From assembly GCA_965230625.1 (NCBI GenBank), contig CBDDLL010000001.1:3348001-3412000 (forward strand): DNA of 64,000 nucleotides, given 5' to 3'. Below the pieces are notes generated by a model that was not told the origin of the DNA, ran no database searches, and saw only the letters and a list, made by a program, of their open reading frames with translations. This document shows positions 8,792 to 18,681 of the stretch, in pieces; positions within the stretch are counted from its first letter, which is position 1; each line of letters opens with the position of its first letter. The stretch is from Saccharicrinis sp965230625. GTDB lineage: Bacteria; Bacteroidota; Bacteroidia; Bacteroidales; Marinilabiliaceae. A program made the position numbers and the translations under genes.

Positions 8792-11700
8792 ATGAAAACA
8801 ACTTTTACACTGCTTAAATCTATTAAATTGCTATTAATTATAGCTTTAATATTATCGAATTTAAGTTTCCTGTATTCTCAGCAATATACCGAAGCTTTTA
8901 GTACTGAAACAGCAGGATCAAAATCGTTTAGCGATAATGGAAATTCTTTTACAATTACTAGCAATTTTTCCATTGATGAGTTAGGTGGTTATGGACATGG
9001 TGGAGATGATAGATATGTTGGAAATGGAAATGATGTGTTATCGACGGCAGGAATAATTGGTTCTATTACCAACTCTTCTGATGATTTTTATATTCATGGT
9101 TTTTGGGTTTACCCATCAGAGGATGCTAACGATCCAGATAATAGCGGAACTGTAATTTTTAGGGGAAAACTTAATGGGAGTACTGAATACACGGTTACTT
9201 TGTTAAGTGGTGATATAAATACTAATTTGGGTAGTGAGCTAGGATTTACTTACATGGATTTTAGTTCGTACAATACAACAAAAATAGATGAGTTGGAAGT
9301 TGAAGTTACGGGATCGTTAAGGTATGCAGCTATTGATGATTTTGAATATGAGATTGCTCCATCTGCTTCGGTTCCAACATTAACTACATCTTCAGCAACA
9401 TCTGTAATGGCTACTTCGGCAACTTTGGGAGGTGATGTTACCAGTGATGGGGGAGATGCAGTAACGGAGAAAGGTATTGTTTATTCTGTAACATCAACTA
9501 ATAGCAATCCGGAAATTGGAGGAACAGGGGTTACAAAAGATGATAATGGTTCAGGAACAGGAACGTTTAGTGAATCAATAGGGTCACTTTCTCCAAATAC
9601 TCAATATTCGTTTCAAGCTTATGCTACTAATGGAGAGGGTACATCGTACGGAGGTGTTGAAACTTTTACTACAACAAAACAATCACAAACTATTACATTT
9701 AATGCAATATCAGCAGTAACTTATGGTGATGCAGACTTTGACCCAGGTGCTACAGCAAGTAGTGGATTAGATGTAACTTACAGCAGTTCAAATACGAATA
9801 TTGCAACAATAGTGAGTGGTAAAATTCATATAGTTGCAGTAGGGTCATGCACCATACATGCCGATCAGGCTGGAAATGCAACCTATAATGCAGCTACTCG
9901 ACAATCTCAAACTTTAACAATTAACAAAGCCACACCAAATGTAAGTGAATGGCCATCGGCAGCCGGAATCACCTATGGAGATGATTTAAATACAGCTACT
10001 TTATCAGGAGGATCGGCATCAGTATCAGGATCATTTGCTTATGATAGTGGAGCAACTACTCCAGATGCAGGAACATATAGTGCATCAGTAACGTTTACGC
10101 CAACGGATGCTTCAAACTATAACACTGTTTCTGGAAGTATTGATGTAGCTGTAGCAAAAGCTACCCCAGATGTAAGTGCATGGCCGTCAGCAGCCGGAAT
10201 AACCTATGGAGATGCTTTAAGTACAGCTACTTTAACAGGAGGAACAGCTTCTGTATCAGGTACATTTACCTATGATAATGGAGCGCTCACTCCTGATGCA
10301 GGAACATACAGTGCATCAGTTACTTTTACACCAATTGATGCAACCAATCATAGTTCAGTTTCAGGTAGTGTTGATGTAACAATTGCCAAGGCTACCCCAG
10401 ATGTAAGTGCATGGCCATCAGCAGCCGGAATCACCTATGGAGATGATTTAAATACAGCTACTTTATCAGGAGGATCGGCATCAGTATCAGGATCATTTGC
10501 TTATGATAGTGGAACAACAACACCAAACGCAGGAACATACAGTGCAGCAGTAACGTTTACGCCAACGGATGCTTCAAACTATAACACTGTTTCAGGAAGT
10601 ATTGATGTAGCTGTAGCAAAAGCTACCCCAGATGTAAGTGCATGGCCATCAGCAGCCGGAATCACCTATGGAGATGATTTAAATGCAGCTACTTTATCAG
10701 GAGGATCGGCATCAGTATCAGGATCATTTGCTTATGATAGTGGAACAACAACACCAAATGCAGGTACTTACAGTGCAGCAGTCACTTTTACACCAACGGA
10801 TGCTTCAAACTATAATACTGTTTCAGGAAGTGTTGATGTAGCTGTAGCAAAAGCGACCCCAAATGTAAGTGCATGGCCATCAGCAGCCGGAATCACCTAT
10901 GGAGATGATTTAAATGCAGCTACTTTATCAGGAGGATCGGCATCAGTATCAGGATCATTTGCTTATGATAGTGGAACAACAACACCAAACGCAGGAACAT
11001 ACAGTGCAGGAGTAACGTTTACGCCAACGGATGCTTCAAATTATACTACAGTTTCTGGAAGTGTTGATGTAACTGTAGCAAAAGCTACCCCAGATGTAAG
11101 TGCATGGCCATCAGCAGCCGGAATCACCTATGGAGATGATTTAAATACAGCTACTTTATCAGGAGGATCGGCATCAGTTTCGGGATCATTTGCTTATGAT
11201 AGTGGAGCAACAATACCAAATGCAGGTACTTACAGTGCAGCAGTAACGTTTACGCCAACGGATGCTTCTAATTATACTACAGTTTCTGGAAGTGTTGATG
11301 TAACTGTAGCAAAAGCTACCCCAGATGTAAGTGCATGGCCATCAGCAGCCGGAATCACCTATGGAGATGATTTAAATACAGCTACTTTATCAGGAGGATC
11401 GGCATCAGTATCAGGATCATTTACTTATGATAGTGGAACAACAACACCAAATGCAGGTACATACAGTGCATCTGTTACTTTTACTCCGGCGGATGCATCT
11501 AATTATACTACAGTTTCGGGTAGTGTTGATGTAGTCGTAGCAAAAGTTACGTTACTTGTTGTAGCAGACGATAAAACTAAAAAAGAAGGAGAAGTTAATC
11601 CTGAATTTACTTTTCAAATAACTGGTTTTGTGGGTGGTGATACAGTAGATGATTTAAGTAACAAACCAGAGGCAACTTGTACGGCAACCCAGAGCAGTCC

Positions 11701-12019
11701 TGCAGGAGATTATACAATTAGCGTTTCTGGCGGGTCGGATGTAAACTATGATTTCTCATATCAAAATGGAACGCTAACAATTGATGTAGCTACTTTAATT
11801 CAAGAATTAAGAAGTAATATTGTATGGTTTAATCAAACAAGTGGAATTCTTGAAATTGACGAAAGTTATATGGGTTATATGTTAGAAGTATACAGTATTA
11901 ATGGAGCTAAGTTAATAAATGACCGTATTAAAAGTACTAGAGTTGATATATCAAGCCTTAATAAAGGAATGTATTTAGTAAAAGTAAATGATGTAGTTAT
12001 TAAAATTATTAAGAAGTAG
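8792..12019 (+). CDS. Large secreted surface protein with MBG/Ig-like repeats and T9SS C-terminal domain
   Basis: The 1075-residue protein starts with a signal peptide (about 1-29, ending LYSQQ). An N-terminal domain follows (30-190), then a fibronectin-like segment with PNTQYSFQAYATN, an Ig-like domain with the TYGDADFDPGA motif, seven 77-residue repeats (about 379-916) each with PSAAGITYGD, an MBG-type domain with VVADDKTKKEGE, and a C-terminal type IX secretion sorting domain (LEVYSINGAKL...GMYLVKV). The protein is therefore exported across the outer membrane and probably anchored or shed at the surface. Such repeat stalks usually display an N-terminal domain for adhesion. The N-terminal domain was not identified. 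Confidence 0.88.
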   Translation: MKTTFTLLKSIKLLLIIALILSNLSFLYSQQYTEAFSTETAGSKSFSDNGNSFTITSNFSIDELGGYGHGGDDRYVGNGNDVLSTAGIIGSITNSSDDFYIHGFWVYPSEDANDPDNSGTVIFRGKLNGSTEYTVTLLSGDINTNLGSELGFTYMDFSSYNTTKIDELEVEVTGSLRYAAIDDFEYEIAPSASVPTLTTSSATSVMATSATLGGDVTSDGGDAVTEKGIVYSVTSTNSNPEIGGTGVTKDDNGSGTGTFSESIGSLSPNTQYSFQAYATNGEGTSYGGVETFTTTKQSQTITFNAISAVTYGDADFDPGATASSGLDVTYSSSNTNIATIVSGKIHIVAVGSCTIHADQAGNATYNAATRQSQTLTINKATPNVSEWPSAAGITYGDDLNTATLSGGSASVSGSFAYDSGATTPDAGTYSASVTFTPTDASNYNTVSGSIDVAVAKATPDVSAWPSAAGITYGDALSTATLTGGTASVSGTFTYDNGALTPDAGTYSASVTFTPIDATNHSSVSGSVDVTIAKATPDVSAWPSAAGITYGDDLNTATLSGGSASVSGSFAYDSGTTTPNAGTYSAAVTFTPTDASNYNTVSGSIDVAVAKATPDVSAWPSAAGITYGDDLNAATLSGGSASVSGSFAYDSGTTTPNAGTYSAAVTFTPTDASNYNTVSGSVDVAVAKATPNVSAWPSAAGITYGDDLNAATLSGGSASVSGSFAYDSGTTTPNAGTYSAGVTFTPTDASNYTTVSGSVDVTVAKATPDVSAWPSAAGITYGDDLNTATLSGGSASVSGSFAYDSGATIPNAGTYSAAVTFTPTDASNYTTVSGSVDVTVAKATPDVSAWPSAAGITYGDDLNTATLSGGSASVSGSFTYDSGTTTPNAGTYSASVTFTPADASNYTTVSGSVDVVVAKVTLLVVADDKTKKEGEVNPEFTFQITGFVGGDTVDDLSNKPEATCTATQSSPAGDYTISVSGGSDVNYDFSYQNGTLTIDVATLIQELRSNIVWFNQTSGILEIDESYMGYMLEVYSINGAKLINDRIKSTRVDISSLNKGMYLVKVNDVVIKIIKK
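9925..11541 (+). repeat. Seven tandem 231-bp coding repeats
   Basis: The unit beginning AAAGCnACCCCAnATGTAAG recurs at 9925, 10156, 10387, 10618, 10849, 11080 and 11311, each exactly 231 bp (77 codons) apart, with no length variation. Units 3 to 7 are nearly identical in DNA, while units 1 and 2 have more changes. This indicates recent unit duplication or conversion and a copy number that may vary between strains. Confidence 0.93.
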
Positions 12020-12041
12020 TGTTTGATAATACAGGATTTGG

Positions 12042-12070
12042 AAAGGGCATTCTTAGGGATGCCCTTTTTT
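12042..12070 (+). terminator. Rho-independent terminator after the repeat surface protein
   Basis: The stem GGGCAT/ATGCCC (12045-12050 with 12059-12064) is followed by six T residues, 25 nt after the stop codon at 12019. Confidence 0.85.
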
Positions 12071-12217
12071 GTTATTTCAATGATGAGAAAACCAATTTGT
12101 TAGCTTTTGTATAAAAACAAAAGTGACACAAATACGTCACTTTAAATATTTTTATCATAACAATTCTAACTTCATTTTCCATTAGGATTAATTTCAAAGA
12201 ATGTATTAGGTATACAC

Positions 12218-14023
12218 CTAATTCTCATTAACTTTAAAGAACGAAATAGTAGCTTTTAATTGCTCTGCCTGACTGGCTAATTCTTCTGCACTAGTAGCTA
12301 ATTCTTCCGATGCAGCAACATTTTCCTGGGTAATTTGATTTAAATTTTGCACTGCATCATTAATTTCAGAACTACCAGATTTTTGTTCAAGGCTGTTACT
12401 TGTTATTTCCTCAATAAGTTGAAAGACTTTATTTATTTCTGGAATAATTTTGTTCACTAAAGACTCTGCATCTTCAGAAACGTTTAAAGTTATATCGGCT
12501 GACTCAACAATTTCTTCGGCAGCTAATTTACTATTCTCAGCAAGTTTTCTTACTTCTGTAGCTACAACAGCAAAACCTTTACCACTATTTCCAGCTCTGG
12601 AAGCTTCAACCGATGCGTTTAATGCGAGTATATTTGTTTGAAAGGCAATATCATTAATCACTTTTATTTTATCCGTAATTGTTTTTACAGCTTCTAAACT
12701 TTCAGTAGTTTTTTGCGAAATGTTTAATATTTCATTTGATGTGTTTTGAGAGATATCTTTAGAATGCAAAGAGTTATCAGTATTGTTTTCGATACTGGAA
12801 ATCATTTGTTGCATTGATGCTGAAACCTCTTCGGTTGAAGAAGCCTGAACATTAGCTCCCTGACTTAATTGCTGAGAGACAGAACTTAGTTGTTGGCTGG
12901 CACTAGCAATATTTTCAGCACCAGAAACGATTTCGGAAACTATATTACGCAGAGTTTCTGTTAAGGTATGCATAGATGCATTTAAATCAGCTATTTCATC
13001 TTTATCATGATTATTTAAATCTATTTTTACATTTAAATTACCTTCTTTAAAGTTGTTACTTACATATAACAATTTGTTTATAGAGTAAGAGATTCGGTTA
13101 GATAGATTTGTGGCTAATAATGTTCCGGAAATGAGGGCAATAAGCAAAATAAATATATTAACAACAATGGCTTTGTTTTCATCTGTTTTAGCCTTTATTG
13201 CAGCTTCTTCGGTAAATTTCTCTATTTCTATTAAAAGTTTAATTAAAGCTTCATCTAATTCGTTTTCTTCTTTCTCAATCATTTTTTCTAAGGTATGAAT
13301 TTCTTCTACTTGATTATTTTCAAGTGCTGTAAATAACTTAAGTACATCCTTATTAAAATGGTCATGCTCTTTTTCTATTGCTTTTAATTCGCTTAAAACG
13401 TATTTAAATTCATTTATTACCAATTCATTTTTTTCATGAAGAATTACTTCTTCACATAGTTTCTCCCCTTCTTTTATTTCCTTGTTTGATTTATTGAGTA
13501 ACTCTTTAAAATGAATTTTTAGCTGATTTATTTTTTCCTGGTTTGTCAATGGATCATCATAATAGTGCTTTAATACTCTTTCTACAGTTATTGCTTGCTC
13601 AAGTTGATGAGTTTCAATTGCCGAAACTATTTTTGTTAATGGAATATCCTCATAGGCAATTGAATTTAACTCCTTACCAATTTTATCCATATAATACCAA
13701 CTAACTAATCCAACTGCAGATAGGAATGTTATTAAAGCAAATGAAATAAAAAGAATCTGTCCTTTTATCTTGATTTTTAACCTGGTAGTTTTATTTGTTG
13801 TTAAAAAATAAAAACACGCAACCAGCAATAATAATATGAAAATAAATAGCCAATCGGTTATTGTGCTTTCGCTTAAAAGTGTTGAGTATTCAATATTATC
13901 AATAGTTTTCTCTTCTTCATTAATATTATTCTTGCTTGCGTATATATTTAGAAAAGATAAGCCAAATATAATGGCCAACAATCCTATATTTTTTTTTATT
14001 CCAACGATACTGCTTAAACACAT
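12218..14023 (-). CDS. Methyl-accepting chemotaxis protein
   Basis: The 601-residue chemoreceptor has about four membrane segments (near residues 9-29, 58-78, 87-110 and 288-308). Between the last two lies a mostly helical periplasmic sensor domain resembling a four-helix bundle. A HAMP-like linker and a long cytoplasmic signalling domain follow. The hairpin tip IAFQTNILALNASVEASRAG and the following GFAVVATEVRKLAE are the canonical MCP signature that contacts CheA and CheW. The extra N-terminal membrane pair before the usual sensor module is unusual. No che genes are adjacent, so it is an orphan receptor that must use an array encoded elsewhere. The ligand is unknown. Confidence 0.93.
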   Translation of the reverse strand: MCLSSIVGIKKNIGLLAIIFGLSFLNIYASKNNINEEEKTIDNIEYSTLLSESTITDWLFIFILLLLVACFYFLTTNKTTRLKIKIKGQILFISFALITFLSAVGLVSWYYMDKIGKELNSIAYEDIPLTKIVSAIETHQLEQAITVERVLKHYYDDPLTNQEKINQLKIHFKELLNKSNKEIKEGEKLCEEVILHEKNELVINEFKYVLSELKAIEKEHDHFNKDVLKLFTALENNQVEEIHTLEKMIEKEENELDEALIKLLIEIEKFTEEAAIKAKTDENKAIVVNIFILLIALISGTLLATNLSNRISYSINKLLYVSNNFKEGNLNVKIDLNNHDKDEIADLNASMHTLTETLRNIVSEIVSGAENIASASQQLSSVSQQLSQGANVQASSTEEVSASMQQMISSIENNTDNSLHSKDISQNTSNEILNISQKTTESLEAVKTITDKIKVINDIAFQTNILALNASVEASRAGNSGKGFAVVATEVRKLAENSKLAAEEIVESADITLNVSEDAESLVNKIIPEINKVFQLIEEITSNSLEQKSGSSEINDAVQNLNQITQENVAASEELATSAEELASQAEQLKATISFFKVNEN

Positions 14024-14140
14024 AATAAGTATTGTTTATAATTTATACTTTACTTACTTAAAAAGTAATGATCCCCAGAGTGAAGGTTATGTAGAATAAA
14101 TAAATGACTAATAACAAATAAGTTTTTGGCCACACTTATT

Positions 14141-14167
14141 AAAACATTCATACAATGTGAATGTTTT
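14141..14167. terminator. Hairpin in the gap upstream of the chemoreceptor
   Basis: The inverted repeat AAAACATTC/GAATGTTTT (14141-14149 with 14159-14167) lies about 120 bp upstream of the chemoreceptor start, with no gene ending nearby. It could be an operator or a relic terminator. Confidence 0.35.
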
Positions 14168-14308
14168 ATTATCAAACAATTTTATTGTTATTAACAGGCT
14201 TAATATGAAGATACTAATATTATCTGATTTATGCTCCTGTCAAATAGAAGATTAATTGAATTTGTTTAAAATATCACACAGAAACATATGGAATTTAATT
14301 AGTCTTTG

Positions 14309-14446
14309 CAAGAAAACTCAAACTACTTCGTTTCGCTTGCCAGAAAAATACTCATTTACACAAGTTAAACTCCGTTTTTTCCGGCTTCGCAAGCCTTGTA
14401 TTTTGAGCCTTCTTATCAAAGACTTTAAAATTATAGAGTTTTCTTG
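14309..14446 (+). repeat. Palindrome-ended intergenic repeat, family B, copy 1
   Basis: A 138-bp element is bounded by perfect 11-bp inverted repeats, CAAGAAAACTC and GAGTTTTCTTG. It matches the reverse complement of 21700-21836 along most of its length: CAAACTACT next to the left arm, ATTTACA and CGTTTTTTC in the middle, and TTTTGAG followed by CTTCTT near the right arm. A 66-codon open frame across it (14256-14456) is not a gene. The rest of the 14024-14800 gap holds no gene I can support. Confidence 0.8.
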
Positions 14447-14756
14447 TAGGCACTAATTAATAAAACGTTATTGAAATCAATAGACTGTTAGAATAAAGAC
14501 AAAAAACAAGAGGCTTATTTACAAGGTGCTTAAACAAAGTATTTAATCAAACTATTTCCTTTGCTTAACATACAATATTATACTGAGAAGACTTAACGAA
14601 CAATTGTGCTTTTTATTCTTTGTAAAAGTAAAATAGCGAGGTACGCTTACTAAAAAAGTGAACATTTGCATAGGTTAAGATTTGTTAATTATGCTTAGCA
14701 AGCCTTCGTCCATTGTGTTATTTCTGAAACTTTTGGAATTTGCCGAACTGTATATA

Positions 14757-14786
14757 AAAAAACTCCCACCTAAGTGAGAGTTTCTT
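14757..14786 (-). terminator. Terminator of the beta-propeller gene
   Basis: Read on the minus strand, AAACTCTCACTTAGGTGGGAG folds into a stem with one mismatch and is followed by a run of T residues. It starts 15 nt downstream of the stop codon at 14801. Confidence 0.75.
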
Positions 14787-14800
14787 AATTTAATTTGTTA

Positions 14801-16828
14801 TTAAAACTTGTAACAAGCAATTTCGTTTTCACCTTTTTTATAATAGATGTAGCTATAGATCTGGTCAACTTCATACGAAGGCTCCTTATCTTTTCCTAAA
14901 TTAATTTCTTCTTTCTTTTGACCATCAGTTTTACTTACTTGATATAGTGCATATTGTCTTTTAACTGGTTCTGTTAATACAAACATGTAATTCGGGCTTT
15001 TTGCAGAGGCTTTAAATCTTTTAAATACCATTTGTGCCGAATTCTTTGTATATGCCATGCCTACTTCAGCACCATCTGCAAATGCATCAGACCATGCAGA
15101 AGCTATCTTTTTAGTGTTGGCATCGTCGGCATCTCTACTTATCATAGCTAAATCTGCAGATGCAGCACTAAATGCAGCAGTGTAATATGCTGCTCTAATA
15201 GCATTTGCTGCATGCAATACTTTTAATAATCCAGGTTGTTTTGGAGCAGGGTAATAGGTATGGTATATTTTATTTCCATTAAATCCAATCTTTAAAATAT
15301 TTTGGTCCGAAGATAAAATAATACCATCTTCAGTAATTTCTAGATTCGAAGGTTCTTCTTTACCCTCAAATTTTATGTTTTCCATTAGTGGCTTCATGGT
15401 TGCAGCTTTAGTATCTACCTCATAAACAGTATTACTTTTTGAAGAGTATGCATATAGTTTGTCTTCTTTTTGTCTAAAAGGTAATCCGTGTTTGGCAGGA
15501 TCGTATTTGCTTGGATCAAGAGGTTTGGCAGCTTCAATAGACTTACTAAAAATATTACTACCTGTTGTTAAATCTAAAATATTGATCTCTCTGGAAGTAA
15601 CATAAAGCATTCCTTTATCTACCAACTTACTCATGCGTAAGTTGCCTTTTAATTTTTCGTACTTTTCAAATTTTAGAGTTGCAGTTTCTGGATTTAAAAC
15701 ATTTAAATAGTATTCTTCACCAGCATTGTTCCAAGCATTATCAAAGCCAGTTGTAATTGCATAATTACCTTCTAGTTTATTGTAGCCAACAATTGCACCT
15801 TTAATTTTTAAGCCTTTTCCTTTTTTACCCCATTGTCCTTCACCTGTATTGTAATCAACCATGTTAATAAAAGGCTTAGGAGCTCGTGGGCAAACAATTA
15901 GACCTCGTTTATCAAAAATGATATCGTTTAATTGTCCCTTGCCTACAAATTGTTTTTTCCAAACTGCACTACCATTTTCTATGTTAATAGCAAATATTGG
16001 ATTGTAATAAACAGTTGTTGGTTCCGAAGATGAAGTAACTTGTCGGGTTTCCTTTTTTTCTGTAGAAAGGTACATAATATCTTTATTACCATCTTTAAAG
16101 TATACTTTGGCAGTTGTAGCTCCTCCTCCTTCTATTGGAAACTTCCATTTTTCTTCGCCCTTTTCAGTATCGATGCTGTACACAAAATTAGGGTGAATAA
16201 GTAACATGTTAGTAGCACTTATTTCAATTGGATCAGTAATTAAACCTTGAGCATTCATAGAGGTTCCCATCTCAGAAGCAAATTTATTAGCAAATGCACC
16301 TAATCCACCTTTTAATCCAGTTTCTACTTTAACAGAAAATAGTTTGTCATTGACCCATGATTTTTCACCATTTTCAATGTTATACATAAATAGAGAAGCT
16401 CCACTGTTTCCTTTTTTTATGGCAACAACCAATAATTGATTGGATTTTGGTAAAATATTATAGCTTAACATTTCACTTACTTCTTCCTTACTCGAATCAA
16501 AAAGCAATTGTCCATCAACAGGATTAATAATATACACTTGGGGCTTTTCTCCCTTTAAAACTTCAATTTTGAAGAATGGAGATCCTTCTACTTGCTTAAA
16601 GGTTTCTATAGGTAGATTTGCAAATTGAACAGAAGTCCATATAACATCACCAGATTCAGGATCAATACCATGTAGGCCATCCGTAGTATTTACAATTAAA
16701 TAACCAAGGTTAGTAACTTTTTGCCAGTTAATTGATTTCTCGAAAGAAGCTTGCCATGCTGGTTCAATGGCTTGTAATGAAAATTGAAAGAAAAAGAAAA
16801 TGAGTAGAATAAAGAATAGATTTTTCAT
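14801..16828 (-). CDS. Secreted PQQ-like beta-propeller repeat protein
   Basis: This 675-residue protein has an N-terminal signal peptide (MKNLFFILLIFFFFQFSLQA). Repeated blades of the PQQ-like type follow, with motifs such as DGLHGIDPESGDVIWTS, NIENGEKSW, DTEKGEEKWKFP and NIENGSAVWKKQ. These repeats build a beta-propeller, but there is no sign of the catalytic residues of PQQ dehydrogenases, so a scaffold or binding role is more likely. The C-terminal 150 residues, starting near AANAIRAAYYTAAF, leave the propeller pattern and are rich in Ala. No lipobox or type IX sorting domain is seen, so it should be periplasmic. The function is unknown. Confidence 0.85.
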   Translation of the reverse strand: MKNLFFILLIFFFFQFSLQAIEPAWQASFEKSINWQKVTNLGYLIVNTTDGLHGIDPESGDVIWTSVQFANLPIETFKQVEGSPFFKIEVLKGEKPQVYIINPVDGQLLFDSSKEEVSEMLSYNILPKSNQLLVVAIKKGNSGASLFMYNIENGEKSWVNDKLFSVKVETGLKGGLGAFANKFASEMGTSMNAQGLITDPIEISATNMLLIHPNFVYSIDTEKGEEKWKFPIEGGGATTAKVYFKDGNKDIMYLSTEKKETRQVTSSSEPTTVYYNPIFAINIENGSAVWKKQFVGKGQLNDIIFDKRGLIVCPRAPKPFINMVDYNTGEGQWGKKGKGLKIKGAIVGYNKLEGNYAITTGFDNAWNNAGEEYYLNVLNPETATLKFEKYEKLKGNLRMSKLVDKGMLYVTSREINILDLTTGSNIFSKSIEAAKPLDPSKYDPAKHGLPFRQKEDKLYAYSSKSNTVYEVDTKAATMKPLMENIKFEGKEEPSNLEITEDGIILSSDQNILKIGFNGNKIYHTYYPAPKQPGLLKVLHAANAIRAAYYTAAFSAASADLAMISRDADDANTKKIASAWSDAFADGAEVGMAYTKNSAQMVFKRFKASAKSPNYMFVLTEPVKRQYALYQVSKTDGQKKEEINLGKDKEPSYEVDQIYSYIYYKKGENEIACYKF

Positions 16829-17002
16829 AATGCTGTATTTAAGTTATTAAGAATAGATTTATATGTATCTATAATTTGAATTCTTAGCTTGTAATCCAGT
16901 GTTATGTTATGTATTTACAAGTTGTTACTAGATAAAAAATTCTATACTGAATTTACTTATTAATATTTAAAATATGAAGTTGGATATAAGGAAATTAAAA
17001 AA

Positions 17003-17031
17003 GCCTGATTCACTAATAAAGTGAATCAGGC
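17003..17031 (-). terminator. Strong terminator downstream of the methylthiotransferase
   Basis: A perfect 12-bp stem, GCCTGATTCACT with AGTGAATCAGGC, has a 5-nt loop and on the minus strand is followed by TTTTTT. It lies about 200 nt after the stop at 17230 and upstream of the beta-propeller gene, separating the two transcripts. Confidence 0.85.
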
Positions 17032-17051
17032 AAATATTTTTAGTTATATAA

Positions 17052-17106
17052 AAATGTAACTAACCTCTAATAGCTATGAGCTTTTGGATATTGCTTAGTT
17101 ACATTT
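17052..17106. repeat. Perfect 12-bp inverted repeat in the 3' region of the methylthiotransferase gene
   Basis: AAATGTAACTAA (17052-17063) and TTAGTTACATTT (17095-17106) are exact reverse complements 31 nt apart. They lie between the stop at 17230 and the terminator at 17003-17031. A mobile-element scar or an RNA structure is possible. Apart from these two elements the 16829-17229 gap is empty. Confidence 0.5.
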
Positions 17107-17229
17107 AATTTAAGATACTCTTCTTAATATGTGGCAATTTTAGCTAAAAGGTCAACTCTATTTTTCAGACTCCATCTTCGGAGCTCTCACCGCTTTACAA
17201 CTAATGACAATTGACCATTATCCAATTTG

Positions 17230-18570
17230 CTAATTACTAACAGCTACATCAACAAGCTCTCCTTCTAAAGAGAATTTAGCTGCATCTGTAATTTTTAATT
17301 CAATAATTTTTCCTATTAAACTATCATCACTCGATTCAAATCGAATTACAAGTTTTCCATCTGTATGACCAGAAAGGTAACCATCCTTACGATCGTGTTC
17401 ACGAACCAAAACTTTAACTTTTTTTCCAATCATGGCTTTGTTGTACTCATAAGTATGTTTCGAAAGTTCTTCGCTCAATACAGCATATCTACGTTTTTTT
17501 TCTTCTAACGGAATATTATCTTCCCAACGATACGAAGCAGCACCAGGACGAGGAGAATACATAGCAATATAAGCCATATTGTATTTAAACTCTTCCATCA
17601 CCTTACGAGTATTCTCAAACTGCTCTTCGCTTTCATCAGTAAATCCTACAATAATATCGGTAAATACAGTAGCCTGAGGTAATACTTCGCGTAAAGCAAC
17701 CATACTTTCTCTATACTTAGCCAGCGAATGCTTACGGTTCATTTTAATCAGCACCTTTTCGTCTCCACTTTGTAAGGGAAAATGTATTTGTTTACCTAAG
17801 CAATCGTATTTAGCAATAATATGGAAAATATCAGTAGTCATATCCATAGGGTGGGGGGAGGTGAAATACACCCAAAACTCTTTCCCGAGTTCTTCACCCA
17901 TTTGGCCAATCTTTTCCAATAACTCTGGAAAAGCTATTTCGCTACCGTTTTTATCTAAACCGTACGAATTAACATTTTGTCCCAATAAGGTGATACTTTT
18001 ATAACCTTTTTGAGCTAACTCTTTAACCTCATTTAAAATTTCTTCCGAAGGTCGCGAAATTTCTCTTCCCCGGGTATAAGGTACAGCACAGTAGGTACAA
18101 AACTTATTACATCCGTTCTGGATTGGAACAAAAGCTTCAAAACTACTATCGTATTTAGGTTTTACTTTCCAAAATAGTTTAATTTCGTCAACATCTGATT
18201 GAGGTTCAGCGATTAAAGATAGTGGATTAGCTATGCCATACTCACCTAACATTTTAGGTAATTGAGGTAGTTCAGGCATAGTAAAAACAATATCAAAGAG
18301 TTTTAAAAATCGGTCTTTATCGGCAGGTAACATACAGCCTGATATAAAAGTCACCAGGTTTTTTTTGTCTTTCCACTTGTTCCACTTCGATATTTTAGAG
18401 TAAACCTTATCAATAGCCTTTTGCCGAACCGAACATGCAAGTATTCCAATAAAATTAGCCTCTTCTTCCTTTTCCACCCTTTCGCAACCGGCAGCATTTA
18501 AAACTGAAGCTACACGTTCCGAATCACTCATGTTCATTTGACACCCCAGTGTCATTAAAAAATACTTCAC
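17230..18570 (-). CDS. MiaB/RimO-family radical SAM methylthiotransferase
   Basis: The 446-residue protein has the three domains of methylthiotransferases. An N-terminal UPF0004 domain starts MKYFLMTLGCQMN with three Cys for the second iron-sulfur cluster (C10, the Cys of ILACSVR and the Cys of FISGCMLP). The radical SAM core has CNKFCTYC, and a C-terminal TRAM-like domain binds RNA. The motif LLGQNVNSYG is typical of MiaB, which makes 2-methylthio-N6-isopentenyladenosine-37 in tRNA. The N-terminal domain diverges from standard MiaB, with ILACSVR in place of NTCSVR. A second methylthiotransferase with another tRNA target cannot be excluded, so no symbol is given. Confidence 0.9.
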   Translation of the reverse strand: MKYFLMTLGCQMNMSDSERVASVLNAAGCERVEKEEEANFIGILACSVRQKAIDKVYSKISKWNKWKDKKNLVTFISGCMLPADKDRFLKLFDIVFTMPELPQLPKMLGEYGIANPLSLIAEPQSDVDEIKLFWKVKPKYDSSFEAFVPIQNGCNKFCTYCAVPYTRGREISRPSEEILNEVKELAQKGYKSITLLGQNVNSYGLDKNGSEIAFPELLEKIGQMGEELGKEFWVYFTSPHPMDMTTDIFHIIAKYDCLGKQIHFPLQSGDEKVLIKMNRKHSLAKYRESMVALREVLPQATVFTDIIVGFTDESEEQFENTRKVMEEFKYNMAYIAMYSPRPGAASYRWEDNIPLEEKKRRYAVLSEELSKHTYEYNKAMIGKKVKVLVREHDRKDGYLSGHTDGKLVIRFESSDDSLIGKIIELKITDAAKFSLEGELVDVAVSN

Positions 18571-18681
18571 AATTCCTCCTTTATATTATATTAGACAAAA
18601 GATAAAAGAACTAAGAATAACACTTATGTTTAAATTTTGTTACTTATTGTACTTTACAAACTTTCGTCTTTTTACTTTCAA

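Noticed and set aside
9925..11541. Possible CRISPR-like tandem array
   Set aside because: The 231-bp units are contiguous, in frame and translated as Ig-like repeats, with no spacers.
14256..14456. 66-codon open frame on the plus strand
   Set aside because: It runs through dispersed repeat family B, and the other copy of the repeat does not keep the frame.
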